Shown one piece after another: positions 36,290 to 48,200 of a stretch of DNA of 64,000 nucleotides. The stretch covers positions 16,610,254 to 16,674,253 of the forward strand of contig OZ025260.1 of the NCBI GenBank assembly GCA_964019135.1. Direction: 5' to 3'. Made by a program: the position numbers and the translations under genes. The DNA is from Arenicola marina (taxonomy: Eukaryota > Annelida > Polychaeta > Arenicolidae). The stretch's first letter is position 1. Each line of letters starts with the position of its first letter. Under the pieces are notes generated by a model, which searched no databases, was not told the origin of the DNA, and saw only the letters and a program-made list of their open reading frames with translations.

Positions 36290-39200
36290 TAATAATAATA
36301 ATAAAAACCGACATCGACACAGATTTTTGAAAAACCGACATCAACACAGATTATTGAAACAATTTAGCCAAAAAGCGACACAGAAAGTCGTGAAAAATCG
36401 ACATTCGACACTGAAAATTTTGAAAAATCGACACTGTACATTGGACCCCCCCCCCCTCCTTCTAGACCCCTAGTATACTGAAAACGAAAAAATGTAATCT
36501 CACGTTGTTCGTCCTTGTCTTTCATGAGGACGGAGTTGCCAGTGCGCAGGCGCGTGTTGCAGTAGCCGCACCGGAAGCAGGCCCGGTGGAAGGCGAGGCC
36601 GTGCGCCGAGTCCCGGTCAGTCAGGTACAAGCGACGCTTGCACAGCACACAGAAGTCACCGGACTGCGGGTCGTAGCCGGCTGGTGCCGCCGCCTGGTGT
36701 CGGAGATGAGGTGGTGAGGTCAGTGGTGGGGTATGGGTGGTGGCGGGTGCGGTGGGGTGTGGGTGGTGTGGGTGGTGGGGGGTGCGGTGGGGTGTGTTGT
36801 GTGTGGTGGTGTCGGTAGTGTGGTGCCGAGATCAATGTGGGTTATGGGTGGTTTGGGTGCGGTGGGGTGTGTGGGTGGTGTGGTGAGTGGGGTGTGGGTG
36901 GTGTGGGGTGCGGTGGGGTGTGGGTGGTGCGGTGTGTGGTGTGTGGGGTGTGTGGGTGGTGTGGGTGGTGAGGTCAATGGTGGGGTATGGGTGGTGGGGG
37001 GTGAGGTGGAGTTTGGGGTGTGTGGGTAGTGTGGGGTGGGTGGTGTGTGGGGTGTGTCGGTGGTGTGGGTGGTGTGGATGGTGTGGGGTGGGTGGTGTGT
37101 GGGGTGTGTCGGTGGTGTGGGTGGTGTGGGGTGGGTGGTGTGTGGGGTGTGTCGGTGGTGTGGGTGGTGTGGGTGGTGTGGGGTGGGTGGTGTGTGGGGT
37201 GTGTCGGTGGTGTGGGTGGTGTGGGTGGTGTGGGGTGGGTGGTGTGTGGGGTGTGTCGGTGGTGTGGGTGGTGTGGGTGGTGTGGGGTGGGTGGTGTGTG
37301 GGGTGTGTCGGTGGTGTGGGAGGTGTGGGTGGTGTGGTGTGGGTGGTGTGGATGGAGAGAAAGATCAAATGATAACAACAATTAAAGATAAAACCAACAG
37401 AAGCACCCGTGAGCTACAATACCAATATGAAGTAGAGCCTTACTTATAATAATAGTAAAAACATCTACTAACAAATCAATACCATAAAAAGACGACCTGC
37501 TTTAGTCCAGCAAATTGTTAATATTGAAATATCTTAAATCATATTAACTGTGCGTACATCACGCTGGCGGCATACGCATAATGATCACACCAACACACAT
37601 ACGGCATTAACGGTTAGTACTTGATGTACACAAACTACACACAAAAATAGGGGTTTCACGAAGCATCTCAGTGACCGTACCTTTCTGGCTTCTATGATCT
37701 TTAACTGACGTTGGTCCAACTTGGCCGCCATGTCGGAGACTGGCGTCCTTGTGGAACCCTCCTGGTCATCCCACATGCCCTTCCCGCCATCTCCTCCCCG
37801 CTTCGTCTCTTCGAAGTTGAAGACGCCGTGTCTGTTGGGGGATCCCCGGGGGGAGCCCCGGGGGGACACTTGGGGGGAGCGCCGTAGGTGGGGGCTGGCT
37901 GGCCGTCTCATGGCGCTAGCCTCTCCGTCCTGTTGGCGTCAACGATATGGCGAAATGGTTACAGACTAACATGATACGCCGACCACCAGCTCTGATCTAC
38001 AATACATTTTGTTTTATTATTTGTAATATTTCATCACAGAACAGTACATAACAACGCCACAACGACGGCAAATTCGAAACGTCAAAAAAACACAAAAAAA
38101 CAAGCACGGAGCACAGTCATGACGTCATAAGGACAAAGATAAAGCTATTTCACCTTTCGAAATGGAATTTTAAACTGTGCCGTTGTTTTGCCACCAGATC
38201 TACAACTCGGTCGGATTCAGGAGGGCGCATTAATCTAAGTAGGTTAATCGCGGCATTGGTCAAGGTATAGAGAAACCAGGCGATCGAAAGTAACCTCCCG
38301 CCCCACCCCCCACCCCCTACTCATGAAAACATGTCATTTTCAATCATGAACAACGTATCATTTGCAGATATAGGACTTTGGATATTATAATAGCAGGTAG
38401 TCTCAGTTTGCAGTGACCAGGCCTAATTAAACTTAGACTCACATACCTGTTGGAATAGTTTGATCCGGTTTCCGGCGACTCCATGGCAGGCTTGTCTGGA
38501 CAGAGACATCATCTTTAGAGCCATGTCTTGGTCCAGACCCTGTAGAATAGCGGTACACGTTGATGTACACTGTAGGGACCCATTGATAGGCGAGATAGCC
38601 GTATGCCGCTGTTGCCCCCGCCCCCTCTTCCCACCCTCACACCCCATGAAATAAATCAGGGTTATTCCCTGTAACAAACACTGTCGTGCTATTATCATTG
38701 TTTGACCAAAGGGAATGAATACTGTTTCCACCTCACAAAGCTAACAAACTAACTATACTTAGTTTAGAACTTTCATATACTCTTATTCCAGAGTGCTTCA
38801 GGCAAGAACCCCGCACCCCCCTCTTTTTCCTCCCTCGTCATGGTTCTGGTAAAGGGGATCCAGTTAATCTGGTCTAATTTTCAATATAAATTACAAATTA
38901 GACCTCATAGTTCAGTGGGAGGAGTATGAACAATGTGAAACCCCGTAATGGTTCTGGTCTTCTGGTTGGCAGCGTATCTTGTCCGCAGTGACACACATTT
39001 GCCAGACAGCTAGCCGACAGCGGACCGGCCAAGACCTCCGATGACGTACCTGTGACTGATCGGAGATCCCGTCACTGGTTTTGGTTCCTTGAGCAAAGCT
39101 TACGCCTTTCTGGAAAACAAAACATATCAAGCTATGGTAAGACAGACAACCGCGGACTACTGGAGGGGTTGCTGCGGACGTGGGCTTTGACTGCCGTGTT

Positions 39201-42200
39201 ACAGGGTACTGGCTGTGACTTGATCACTAAACTAGCCCGAAACAGCGGCACATCAGTGCTAACGTAGATAGAACGGCTGCGGCATAGAGTTTGCAGCGCA
39301 GTAGGCCATCTTACTGGCCCGATATCATCAATCTTATGCTTTGTTAATATGTATTATTAGTGTCATTATTAAAAGAAGTAAGACGAAAAACTATAATTAA
39401 CAATCTGTGGTTCGTCCACGCTGCGCTGCGGGGACGTTATGACCCATTAGCGAGAGGGGCGCGTCATGATTTGCGTGTGTTATTTCGTTATTTCACACTG
39501 GGCCCCATTGGACCTTACTTACCGATGTTAGGGGCTCCCTGGGGGGCACGCGAGGCGCCTCCTCGCCGCCCCTCTCTAGTGACCGCCGCGGGGCCGGCAC
39601 CGGGGGTTGGACCCCATTGGCGGCGGGTCGCGCGGTCCCACCGCCTGACGAGGGGGCAGGGGCAGGGGACGAGGGTGACCCCATCATCATCAGCGCGTCC
39701 AGGAACTTATTACCGGCCATCGTCGGCTGTGTACCACCCTCCCCGGACGGTGCGGCGGCGGCAGCGGCGGTGGCGGCGGCCTTCACCTTGGCCCCGGACC
39801 CGGACCCGGATCCTGTGCGCCTGGACTCCCGGACGGACACGGTCTTCCGAACTGCGGCGTGGAGCCTCCGTTTGTTGTGGCGATCCAAGGTCGACGTCTT
39901 CAGGAAAAAGTTGAGTCCCGCGCCGGAGGTTTTGGACCGGAGCAGCCGCGACAGGTCAAGACTCTGGAGCAGGTCGGCGTCCTTCTTCAGGGACTTCAGC
40001 AACGTCTGGACACGAGAGGGACGAAACAGTCAGTAACTAGAGAGAACAGGAGGAGGAGGAGGAGGAAGGAGAGGAGGAGGGGGAGGAGGAGACAGTCGGT
40101 AACTAGAGGGAACAGGAGGAGGAGGAGGGAGAGGAGGAGGGGGAGGAGGAGACAGTCAGTAACTAGAGAGAACAGGAGGAGGAGGAAGGAGAGGAGGAGG
40201 GGGAGGAGGAGACAGTCGGTAACTAGAGGGAACAGGAGGAGGAGGAGGGAGAGGAGGAAGGGGAGGAGGAGACAGTCAGTAACTAGAGGGAACAGGAGGA
40301 CGAGGAGGGAGAGGAGGAGGGGGAGGAGGAGACAGTCAGTAACTAGAGGGAATACGAGGAGGAGGAGGGAGAGGAGGAGGGGGAGGAGGAGACAGTCAGT
40401 AACTAGAGGGAACAGGAGGAGGAGGAGGAAGAGGAGGAGGGGGAGGAGGAGACAGTCAGTAACTAGAGGGAACAGGAGGAGGAGGAAGGAGAAGAGGAGG
40501 GGGAGGAGGAGACAGTCAGTAACTAGAGGGAACAGGAGAAGGAGGAGGGAGAGGAGGAGGGGGAGGAGGAGACAGTCAGTAACTAGAGGGAACAGGAGGA
40601 GGAGGAAGGAGAAGAGGAGGGAGAGGAGGAGACAGTCAGTAACTAGAGGGAACAGGAGAAGGAGGAGGGAGAGGAGGAGGGGGAGGAGGAGACAGTCAGT
40701 AACTAGAGGGAACAGTAGGAGGAGGGAGAGGAGGAGGGGGAGGAGGAGACAGTCAGTAACTAGAGGGAACAGTAGGAGGAGGGAGAGGAGGAGGGGGAGG
40801 AGGAGACAGTCAGTAACTAGAGGGAACAGTAGGAGGAGGGAGAGGAGGAGGGGGAGGAGGAGACAGTCAGTAACTAGAGGGAACAGGAGAAGGAGGAGGG
40901 AGAGGAGGAGGGGGAGGAGGAGACAGTCAGTAACTAGAGGGAACAGTAGGAGGAGGGAGAGGAGGAGGTGGAGGAGGAGACAGTCAGTAACTAGAGGGAA
41001 CAGGAGGAGGAGGAGGGAGAGGAGGAGGGGGAGGAGGAGACAGTCAGTAACTAGAGGGAACAGTAGGAGGAGGGAGAGGAGGAGCGGGAGGAGGAGACAG
41101 TCAGTAACTAGAGGGAACAGGAGAAGGAGGAGGGAGAGGAGGAGGGGGAGGAGGAGACAGTCAGTAACTAGAGGGAACAGTAGGAGGAGGGAGAGGAGGA
41201 GGTGGAGGAGGAGACAGTCAGTAGCTAGAGGGAACAGGAGGAGGAGGAGGGAGAGGAGGAGGGGGAGGAGGAGACAGTCAGTAACTAGAGGGAACAGTAG
41301 GAGGAGGGAGAGGAGGAGGGGGAGGAGGAGACAGTCAGTAACTAGAGGGAACAGTAGGAGGAGGGAGAGGAGGAGGGGGAGGAGGAGACAGTCAGTAACT
41401 AGAGGGAACAGGAGAAGGAGGAGGGAGAGGAAGAGGGGGAGGAGGAGACAGTCAGTAACTAGAGGGAACAGTAGGAGGAGGGAGAGGAGGAGGGGGAGGA
41501 GACAGTCAGTAACTAGAGGGAACAGGAGGAGGAGGAGGGAGAGGAGGAGGGGGAGGAGGAGACAGTCAGTAACTAGAGGGAACAGGAGGACGAGGAGGGA
41601 GAGGAGGAGGGGGAGGAGGAGACAGTCAGTAACTAGAGGGAACAGTAGGAGGAGGGAGAGGAGGAGGTGGAGGAGGAGACAGTCAGTAGCTAGAGGGAAC
41701 AGGAGGACGAGGAGGGAGAGGAGGAGGGGGAGGAGGAGACAGTCAGTAACTAGAGGGAACAGTAGGAGGAGGGAGAGGAGGAGGGGGAGGAGGAGACAGT
41801 CAGTAACTAGAGGGAACAGTAGGAGGAGGGAGAGGAGGAGGGGGAGGAGGAGACAGTCAGTAACTAGAGGGAACAGGAGAAGGAGGAGGGAGAGGAAGAG
41901 GGGGAGGAGGAGACAGTCAGTAACTAGAGGGAACAGTAGGAGGAGGGAGAGGAGGAGGGGAGGAGACAGTCAGTAACTAGAGGGAACAGGAGGAGGAGGA
42001 GGGAGAGGAGGAGGGGGAGGAGGAGACAGTCAGTAACTAGAGGGAACAGGAGGAGGAGGAGGGAGAGGAGGAGGGGGAGGAGGAGACAGTCAGTAACTAG
42101 AGGGAACAGGAGGAGGAGGAGGGAGAGGAGGAGGGGGAGGAGGAGACAGTCAGTAACTAGAGGGAACAGGAGGAGGAGGGAGAGGAGGAGGGGGAGGAGG

Positions 42201-45200
42201 AGACAGTCAGTAACTAGAGGGAACAGGAGGACGAGGAGGGAGAGGAGGAGGGGGAGGAGGAGACAGTCAGTAACTAGAGGGAACAGGAGGAGGAGGAGGG
42301 AGAGGAGGAGGGGGAGGAGGAGACAGTCAGTAACTAGAGGGAACAGTAGGAGGAGAGAGAGGGGGAGGGGGAGGAGGAGACAGTCAGTAACTAGAGGGAA
42401 CAGTAGGAGGAGGGAGAGGAGGAGCGGGAGGAGGAGACAGTCAGTAACTAGAGGGAACAGTAGGAGGAGGGAGAGGAGGAGCGGGAGGAGGAGACAGTCA
42501 GTAACTAGAGGGAACAGGAGGAGGAGGAGGGAGAGGAGGAGGGGGAGGAGGAGACAGTCAGTAACTAGAGGGAACAGGAGAAGGAGGAGGGAGAGGAGGA
42601 GGGGGAGGAGGAGACAGTCAGTAACTAGAGGGAACAGGAGGACGAGGAGGGAGAGGAGGAGGGGGAGGAGGAGACAGTCAGTAACTAGAGGGAACAGGAG
42701 GACGAGGAGGGAGAGGAGGAGGGGGAGGAGGAGACAGTCAGTAACTAGAGGGAACAGGAGGAGGAGGAGGGAGAGGAGGAGGGGGAGGAGGAGACAGTCA
42801 GTAACTAGAGGGAACAGGAGGATGAGGGGGAGGAGGCAGTCTGTAATTACAGGGAACAGGAGGAGGAAGAGAAGAAGGAGACAGTAAGTAATTAATGGAG
42901 ACAAGAGGAGGAGGAGGAGGAGTCGCTTTTCCGTGAGGCAGTTACTAGTAACGAAGTCCGCAACGCTCTTGTATCCCTGAAGAACAGCTCACCAGGATGG
43001 AATTCGCTAATTAGAAACCAAAATGATTAAAACGGTTATAGATTCCCTAACACAACCCTTAGCTCTTATAGCAAAGAATACAGTCAATCTCTCATTTAGT
43101 CACTAACCCCCTGCCCCTACACCCACCCCCTTGCTTCCCCCCATCCCTGCATACACGCACTCATGCCCCCGACTCCGCCCCCACTAACGTCCCCCCGATC
43201 CCTGCATACACACTCATGCCCCCACTCTCCACACACACACCCTAATGTGCCCCCCCATCCCTGCATACACGCACTCATGTCCCCCACCTCCTGACCCCCC
43301 CCCCCCCCACACACACACAACACTCACCCCTGTGGAGTTGACCCTCCTGAGCTTGGAGAAGGCCGCCATCGGGATGTCTTCTCCAGTCAAGTCCATCGCC
43401 TCAGGGGCCAACATGTCTAAAACACCCAACCACAGAGTGGGTCCTTGTATAATATATAGATATATATTATATATCGCAGTAATAATCACTGGGTAACGAA
43501 TGCGGCCTTGACGAACTAACACTCAACGACATAACAACGTATAGCACTCAACGACTTAACAACATCGCACTCCACGACACTGAGGGAGGCCGGGGAGAGA
43601 CAAAACTCGAAACCACTGGCGTACATTGGCCACCACTGGCGTACACTGGCCGCCACGGGCGTACACTGGCCGCCACCGGCGTACATTGGCTGCCACCGGC
43701 GTACATTGGCCGCCACCGGCGTACATTGGCCACCACTGGCGTACATTGGCCGCCACCGGCGTACATTGGCCACCACTGGCGTACATTGGCCACCACTGGC
43801 GTACACTGGCCACCACTGGCGTACACTGGCCACCACTGGCGTACATTGGCCCCCACTGGCGTACAATGGCCACCACTCGCAGCCACGCGACGACAATCGC
43901 AATGACTTCCAGGCTAATGTGAGGCTTCTCCCACAGGCAGTCTGGACTTGGAGCAATTTGGGAGCAATTTGGGACTCGTATAAAATATATATGCGACTAG
44001 TCTAAATACCAGACGCGATATTTTACTTTTCTTCTTCTCTAATTCTTCCTTCGTGCAACCACAAACGTCTATAGTCTCTAGTTGGTTGTATATCTAGGAC
44101 GCTTTAACCACTTTTGGTCATATCACATCAATGGGAGAAGGAAGGGAGGGTGGAGCCATGTTCCTGGGGGTAACCCCCTACTCTTTGCAAAGAAGGACAT
44201 GGGATCTTTATCCTGCGACCCCACAGACATGGCCACAGCGGGGCTCGAAACATCGATCCACGTGCCGTTAGACACTCAGGGGGGCAGAGCACTCAAGGCG
44301 AGCGCCCCAACCCACTGAGCTATCGGCCCCCTCTACTCAGTATTGATTCGCAAATTTCGTTCTTTAACAATTTGACAATTTGTCAAGACACCCGGCCATA
44401 CCTATGTTGGACTCGTTTTCGATCCTCTCGTAGATGTAGTACAGGTAGGACATCATGGAGAGGCGCACTGTGGCGTTGGGGTTTTGGTTACCGGCCAGCT
44501 GGTCTACAGACAGCATCGGCAACACGTCCATCTCTCGGTCCAACAACTCGAAGGCCTGGTGAGGGGGGGGGGGGAGGAGAAGCCAACACTAGTGTCACAA
44601 AGTCACTTGTTTTATCTAAAAGTTGACATATATTAATACTTTCAGGGTTTCAGTATTTACTCTTGTTTGATTTAAACTCAACTTACTCTTTATGGCACGA
44701 TATAGCCTTAGAGGCTGAAAGTGCCGTCAGAACCCAATCAAATCAAATCAAATCAAATCACAAAGCCAAGGGTCCATTCTCTCCGAATCAGTGGAACATA
44801 AACATCGCTCCAATATCTAACCATTGATTTGTTTGCTCTGTGTCACCCATGCGCCTGGTTTATAGACTGTTATATATGGGAGTTTATCAACCACTCGTAC
44901 ATCTAAGACACAGGCAGTATGCATGCTAGCAGGAACGAGGTGATTTCCCAAATAACGCAGGAAGATTGCTCCCACAAATTCAGCTTGTTGGTAAACAATT
45001 CTGAATGCTGACGTCACAAATGCAGTTAGCCCCAGTTATTTGTCTGTCGAACGGACAACAATGGACGGAGGGACACGGGCCAGGTTCGGTTTTTGCCGGT
45101 CCTACAGCCACAGAACTGGGGTTAAAATGCAGTATGGCAGCAGAGATGCAGTATGTTGGCATATCTGCAAAAGTTATCCTGGTAAAGGGATGAAGTTAAT

Positions 45201-48200
45201 GGGCGTAAATTAGGCGCTGATCGCAACACAGACCGTCTTCGTGCTACGGTTCAGGGGCCGTATTCATAATCGCCACTAAGGGTACGCCACTAGACTTAGC
45301 GCTAAGTGAAAGATTTCTCGAGCAATTATGGGCTTCAAGAACATAAGTATTCACGCAAGAAGTGGATTTCTGAATTAAGGAATCCCCCCTTCGCATACAC
45401 ATAGGTGCAGCATTACTGTTCCGCGACTCACCAGTTTAAGGTTGCCTCGAGCATCATTCTTGTTCAACTCATTCAGTTTCCTGGAGAAACAACACACGCA
45501 TCTGAACAACCTATTGCCGTATAATGACGAATTTCGAGGTGTTATATACCTTAACGTAACCTCAAGACCCTCAAGACCAGCTATTGAAATTTAGAAATGC
45601 AATGAACGAAAAAATATACCTGCCTTGGTTTAAAAAGATGCTTAAAAGACAAAATAAACTAGGATAAATATAATTCCACTATTACAATAAAAACAATAAC
45701 ATGTAATTGGAAGTTTTATCGCTCAGAGTAACACCGGGGACCACCTTTCGTCAACAAGTGTATTGGGACCCACACACGTTACAAAGATGTGGGGCCTATT
45801 TTCACAATATAATTCAGCCTTAATAATGGAATACTCTACCCTAAACGCTAAAGAGTAACACCAAGGGGACACTTGGTATGTTGTGTACACAGAGCGAGGT
45901 GTACACCTGGGACAGAAAGTTGGTTGTATATTCAGGACGCTTTAACCACTTTTGGTCATATCGCGTCAATGGGATAAAGAAGGGAGAGCGGAGCCATGTC
46001 CCCGGGGGTAACCCCCTACTCTTTACGAAGAAGGACGTGGGATCTTTATCCTGCGACCACACAGACATGGCCACAGCGGGGTGCGAACCACCGATGCACG
46101 CGCCGTTAGGCTCTCAGGTGGCCAGAGCACTCAAGGCGAGCGCTCTAACCCACTGAGCTATCGGGCCGGCCCTGGGACGGAAGGTCAATAGCATGGTGCC
46201 GTACACGGTGTTAGGTCTGTAGATCTCCACCAAGGCACACAGCCCGAGGCCGTCGTTCCACGACTTGGCCAGGTCTGTGATGTGCACCAGGCCGCTGTAG
46301 GGGCGGAGCTTCTCCTTGAACCACCCCAGAAGTCTGTGGGTGTCAATGGAACCACCTGGCGGTGAAAAAGATAACTAAATTCTGAATTAGGGTAAAACTA
46401 GTTCCATATAATGTAACGTAGTCCGCTCCGATATGGGGCCCGTTAGCGGTAGCCACAGCGGCTTCCTCGCAAGACAACGGTAAAACATACATTAGACAAT
46501 AGGACTTTATTTGGAGTTACTTGTAAACAGTATCTGGATATATCTGTTAAGATAAAATAGTTTGAAAATGATAGTTTAAGTGGTACCTACTATTAGTACA
46601 TCACTATTACAGCCATATAATTATTCATTTATATAAATTTATTAGATCATATTGAATTTAACCGCGACAACTTAGTAAGCAGTACTTTGTATCGGTAAAT
46701 GTCTTCAAGTTAACAGAAAGCTAGTTGGTTAGCATTGAAACAGCCAGACGGAGGGGTGGGGTGGGGCGGGGGGACTTGCCTCTGACTAACTGTCGCTTGT
46801 AACCCTGGGGTGGAGGCTCAGTTCCACGTGATGCAGTCAGCGTTTCAGTGTCCTTGACGTCGTCCTTGCTATAAAGGTGAGAGACGTCCTTGGCGCTGAC
46901 GGCGTTTGTACCAAGTCTTGTCCCAAGCTTCATGCCTTGGTACCTGTACAAGGCAGAACAACACCCACGTGAACCATCTCAATATATGTTCGTGTTTGAA
47001 GAGCTTAGGCCGAAGCGTGCTTAAGGCGAAAAGCTAAATATAACAGTCAGTATAGCATGTGGCAGGATCCCAAACGAATATAGCACCTCAACATATCCAT
47101 ATATACAACTACATAAGGTATATCACACAGAGAGTGATCCGATCTCCTCACGACGAGCAATGCACTTCCGATATTCATAAGATCACAAGTTATCATCACA
47201 ACAAGAGTTCTTGATATCAGAAAATTTATCTCTTGTATATGAACAGTTTAGATTTTCATATCAACCATTTACTTTCGACATCCTTGTTTAAGTTTCATAT
47301 CAACTCCAAATCCCCGAAATCAACAACTTGCGTCTTAATATTTACAATTCAGTTCTTGTTACCAGCAAATCAGGTCTTCTGTCAACGTTTATCAAGTCAC
47401 TCACGTCTTCATGAAATGAGCAAACTTACATGTGTCTAACCCCCATTCTATGATACAAAAGTCCTATATCGGGCTACATCAATATTTCAGGAGTACATAT
47501 AGTGATGGCTTTCCATTGTGTGGTTGCCACGGACCTGGTTGCCGGGTCGAGGGTACACGGCCTGTTCCGCTTGTGCATGTCCGGAGCGGTCTGTGAGAGG
47601 ACTCGCAGGGTGCTCTCCCTCTCCGCCAGGACCTCCAGGGGATCCCGATCACCCAGACACCAGTTCCGGACCAGCCAGGCTGCATCCAGTACCCCCAGAA
47701 ACCCCCGCGCGATTCCTGAGCCTGTAGGCCAAAACGGCTGAAACAAGACAAAAAATAGAAATGACTGAGTTTCGACGTCAGTTAAGAATAGGGTCAAGCA
47801 CGGGAGAAACTCTATAATAAATTAAAAACAGTTATTCAAATCATATAAATGAAATTGTGGTCAAGGTTCTTCCAGGTTAATGTGAACCATTGTTACGCCA
47901 TAGCTCATACCAACAGACAATTGCCCACAATGCTCACCTCCAACAGACAATCGCCCACAATGCTCACCTCCAAGAGACTGTCGCCCACAATGCTAACCTA
48001 CAGCACTGTCACCCACAATGCTCACCTACAACACTGTCGCCCACAATGCTCACCTAGAGCAGACTGTCGCCCACAATGCTCACCTCCAGCACTGTCGCCC
48101 ACAATGCTCCCCTCCAACAGACTGTCGCCCACAATGCTCACCTCCAACGGACAATCGCCCAGAATGCTCACCTCCAACACTGTCCCCCACAATGCTCACC

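Noticed and set aside
36832..37385. Long His/Thr/Pro and Gly/Val/Trp/Cys frames
   Set aside because: Six-frame readings of the GGTGTGGGTGGT array; open because the array lacks stop-forming words.
39859..41976. 705-codon Arg-rich frame on the + strand ([11 protein letters not shown] repeats)
   Set aside because: It reads straight through the MICAL intron minisatellite. Unit lengths in multiples of three keep it open, it is antisense to a well-supported gene, and its composition matches no known protein.
41924..42904. 326-codon Leu/Pro/Phe-rich frame on the minus strand ([10 protein letters not shown] repeats)
   Set aside because: Same minisatellite read on the other strand; intronic in MICAL and flanked by exons in phase.
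46070..46170. tRNA gene (A and B boxes, TAGCTCAGTGGG and GGTTCG)
   Set aside because: The acceptor stem does not close, the variable region is too long, and the sequence continues into a shared body with target duplications: a SINE.
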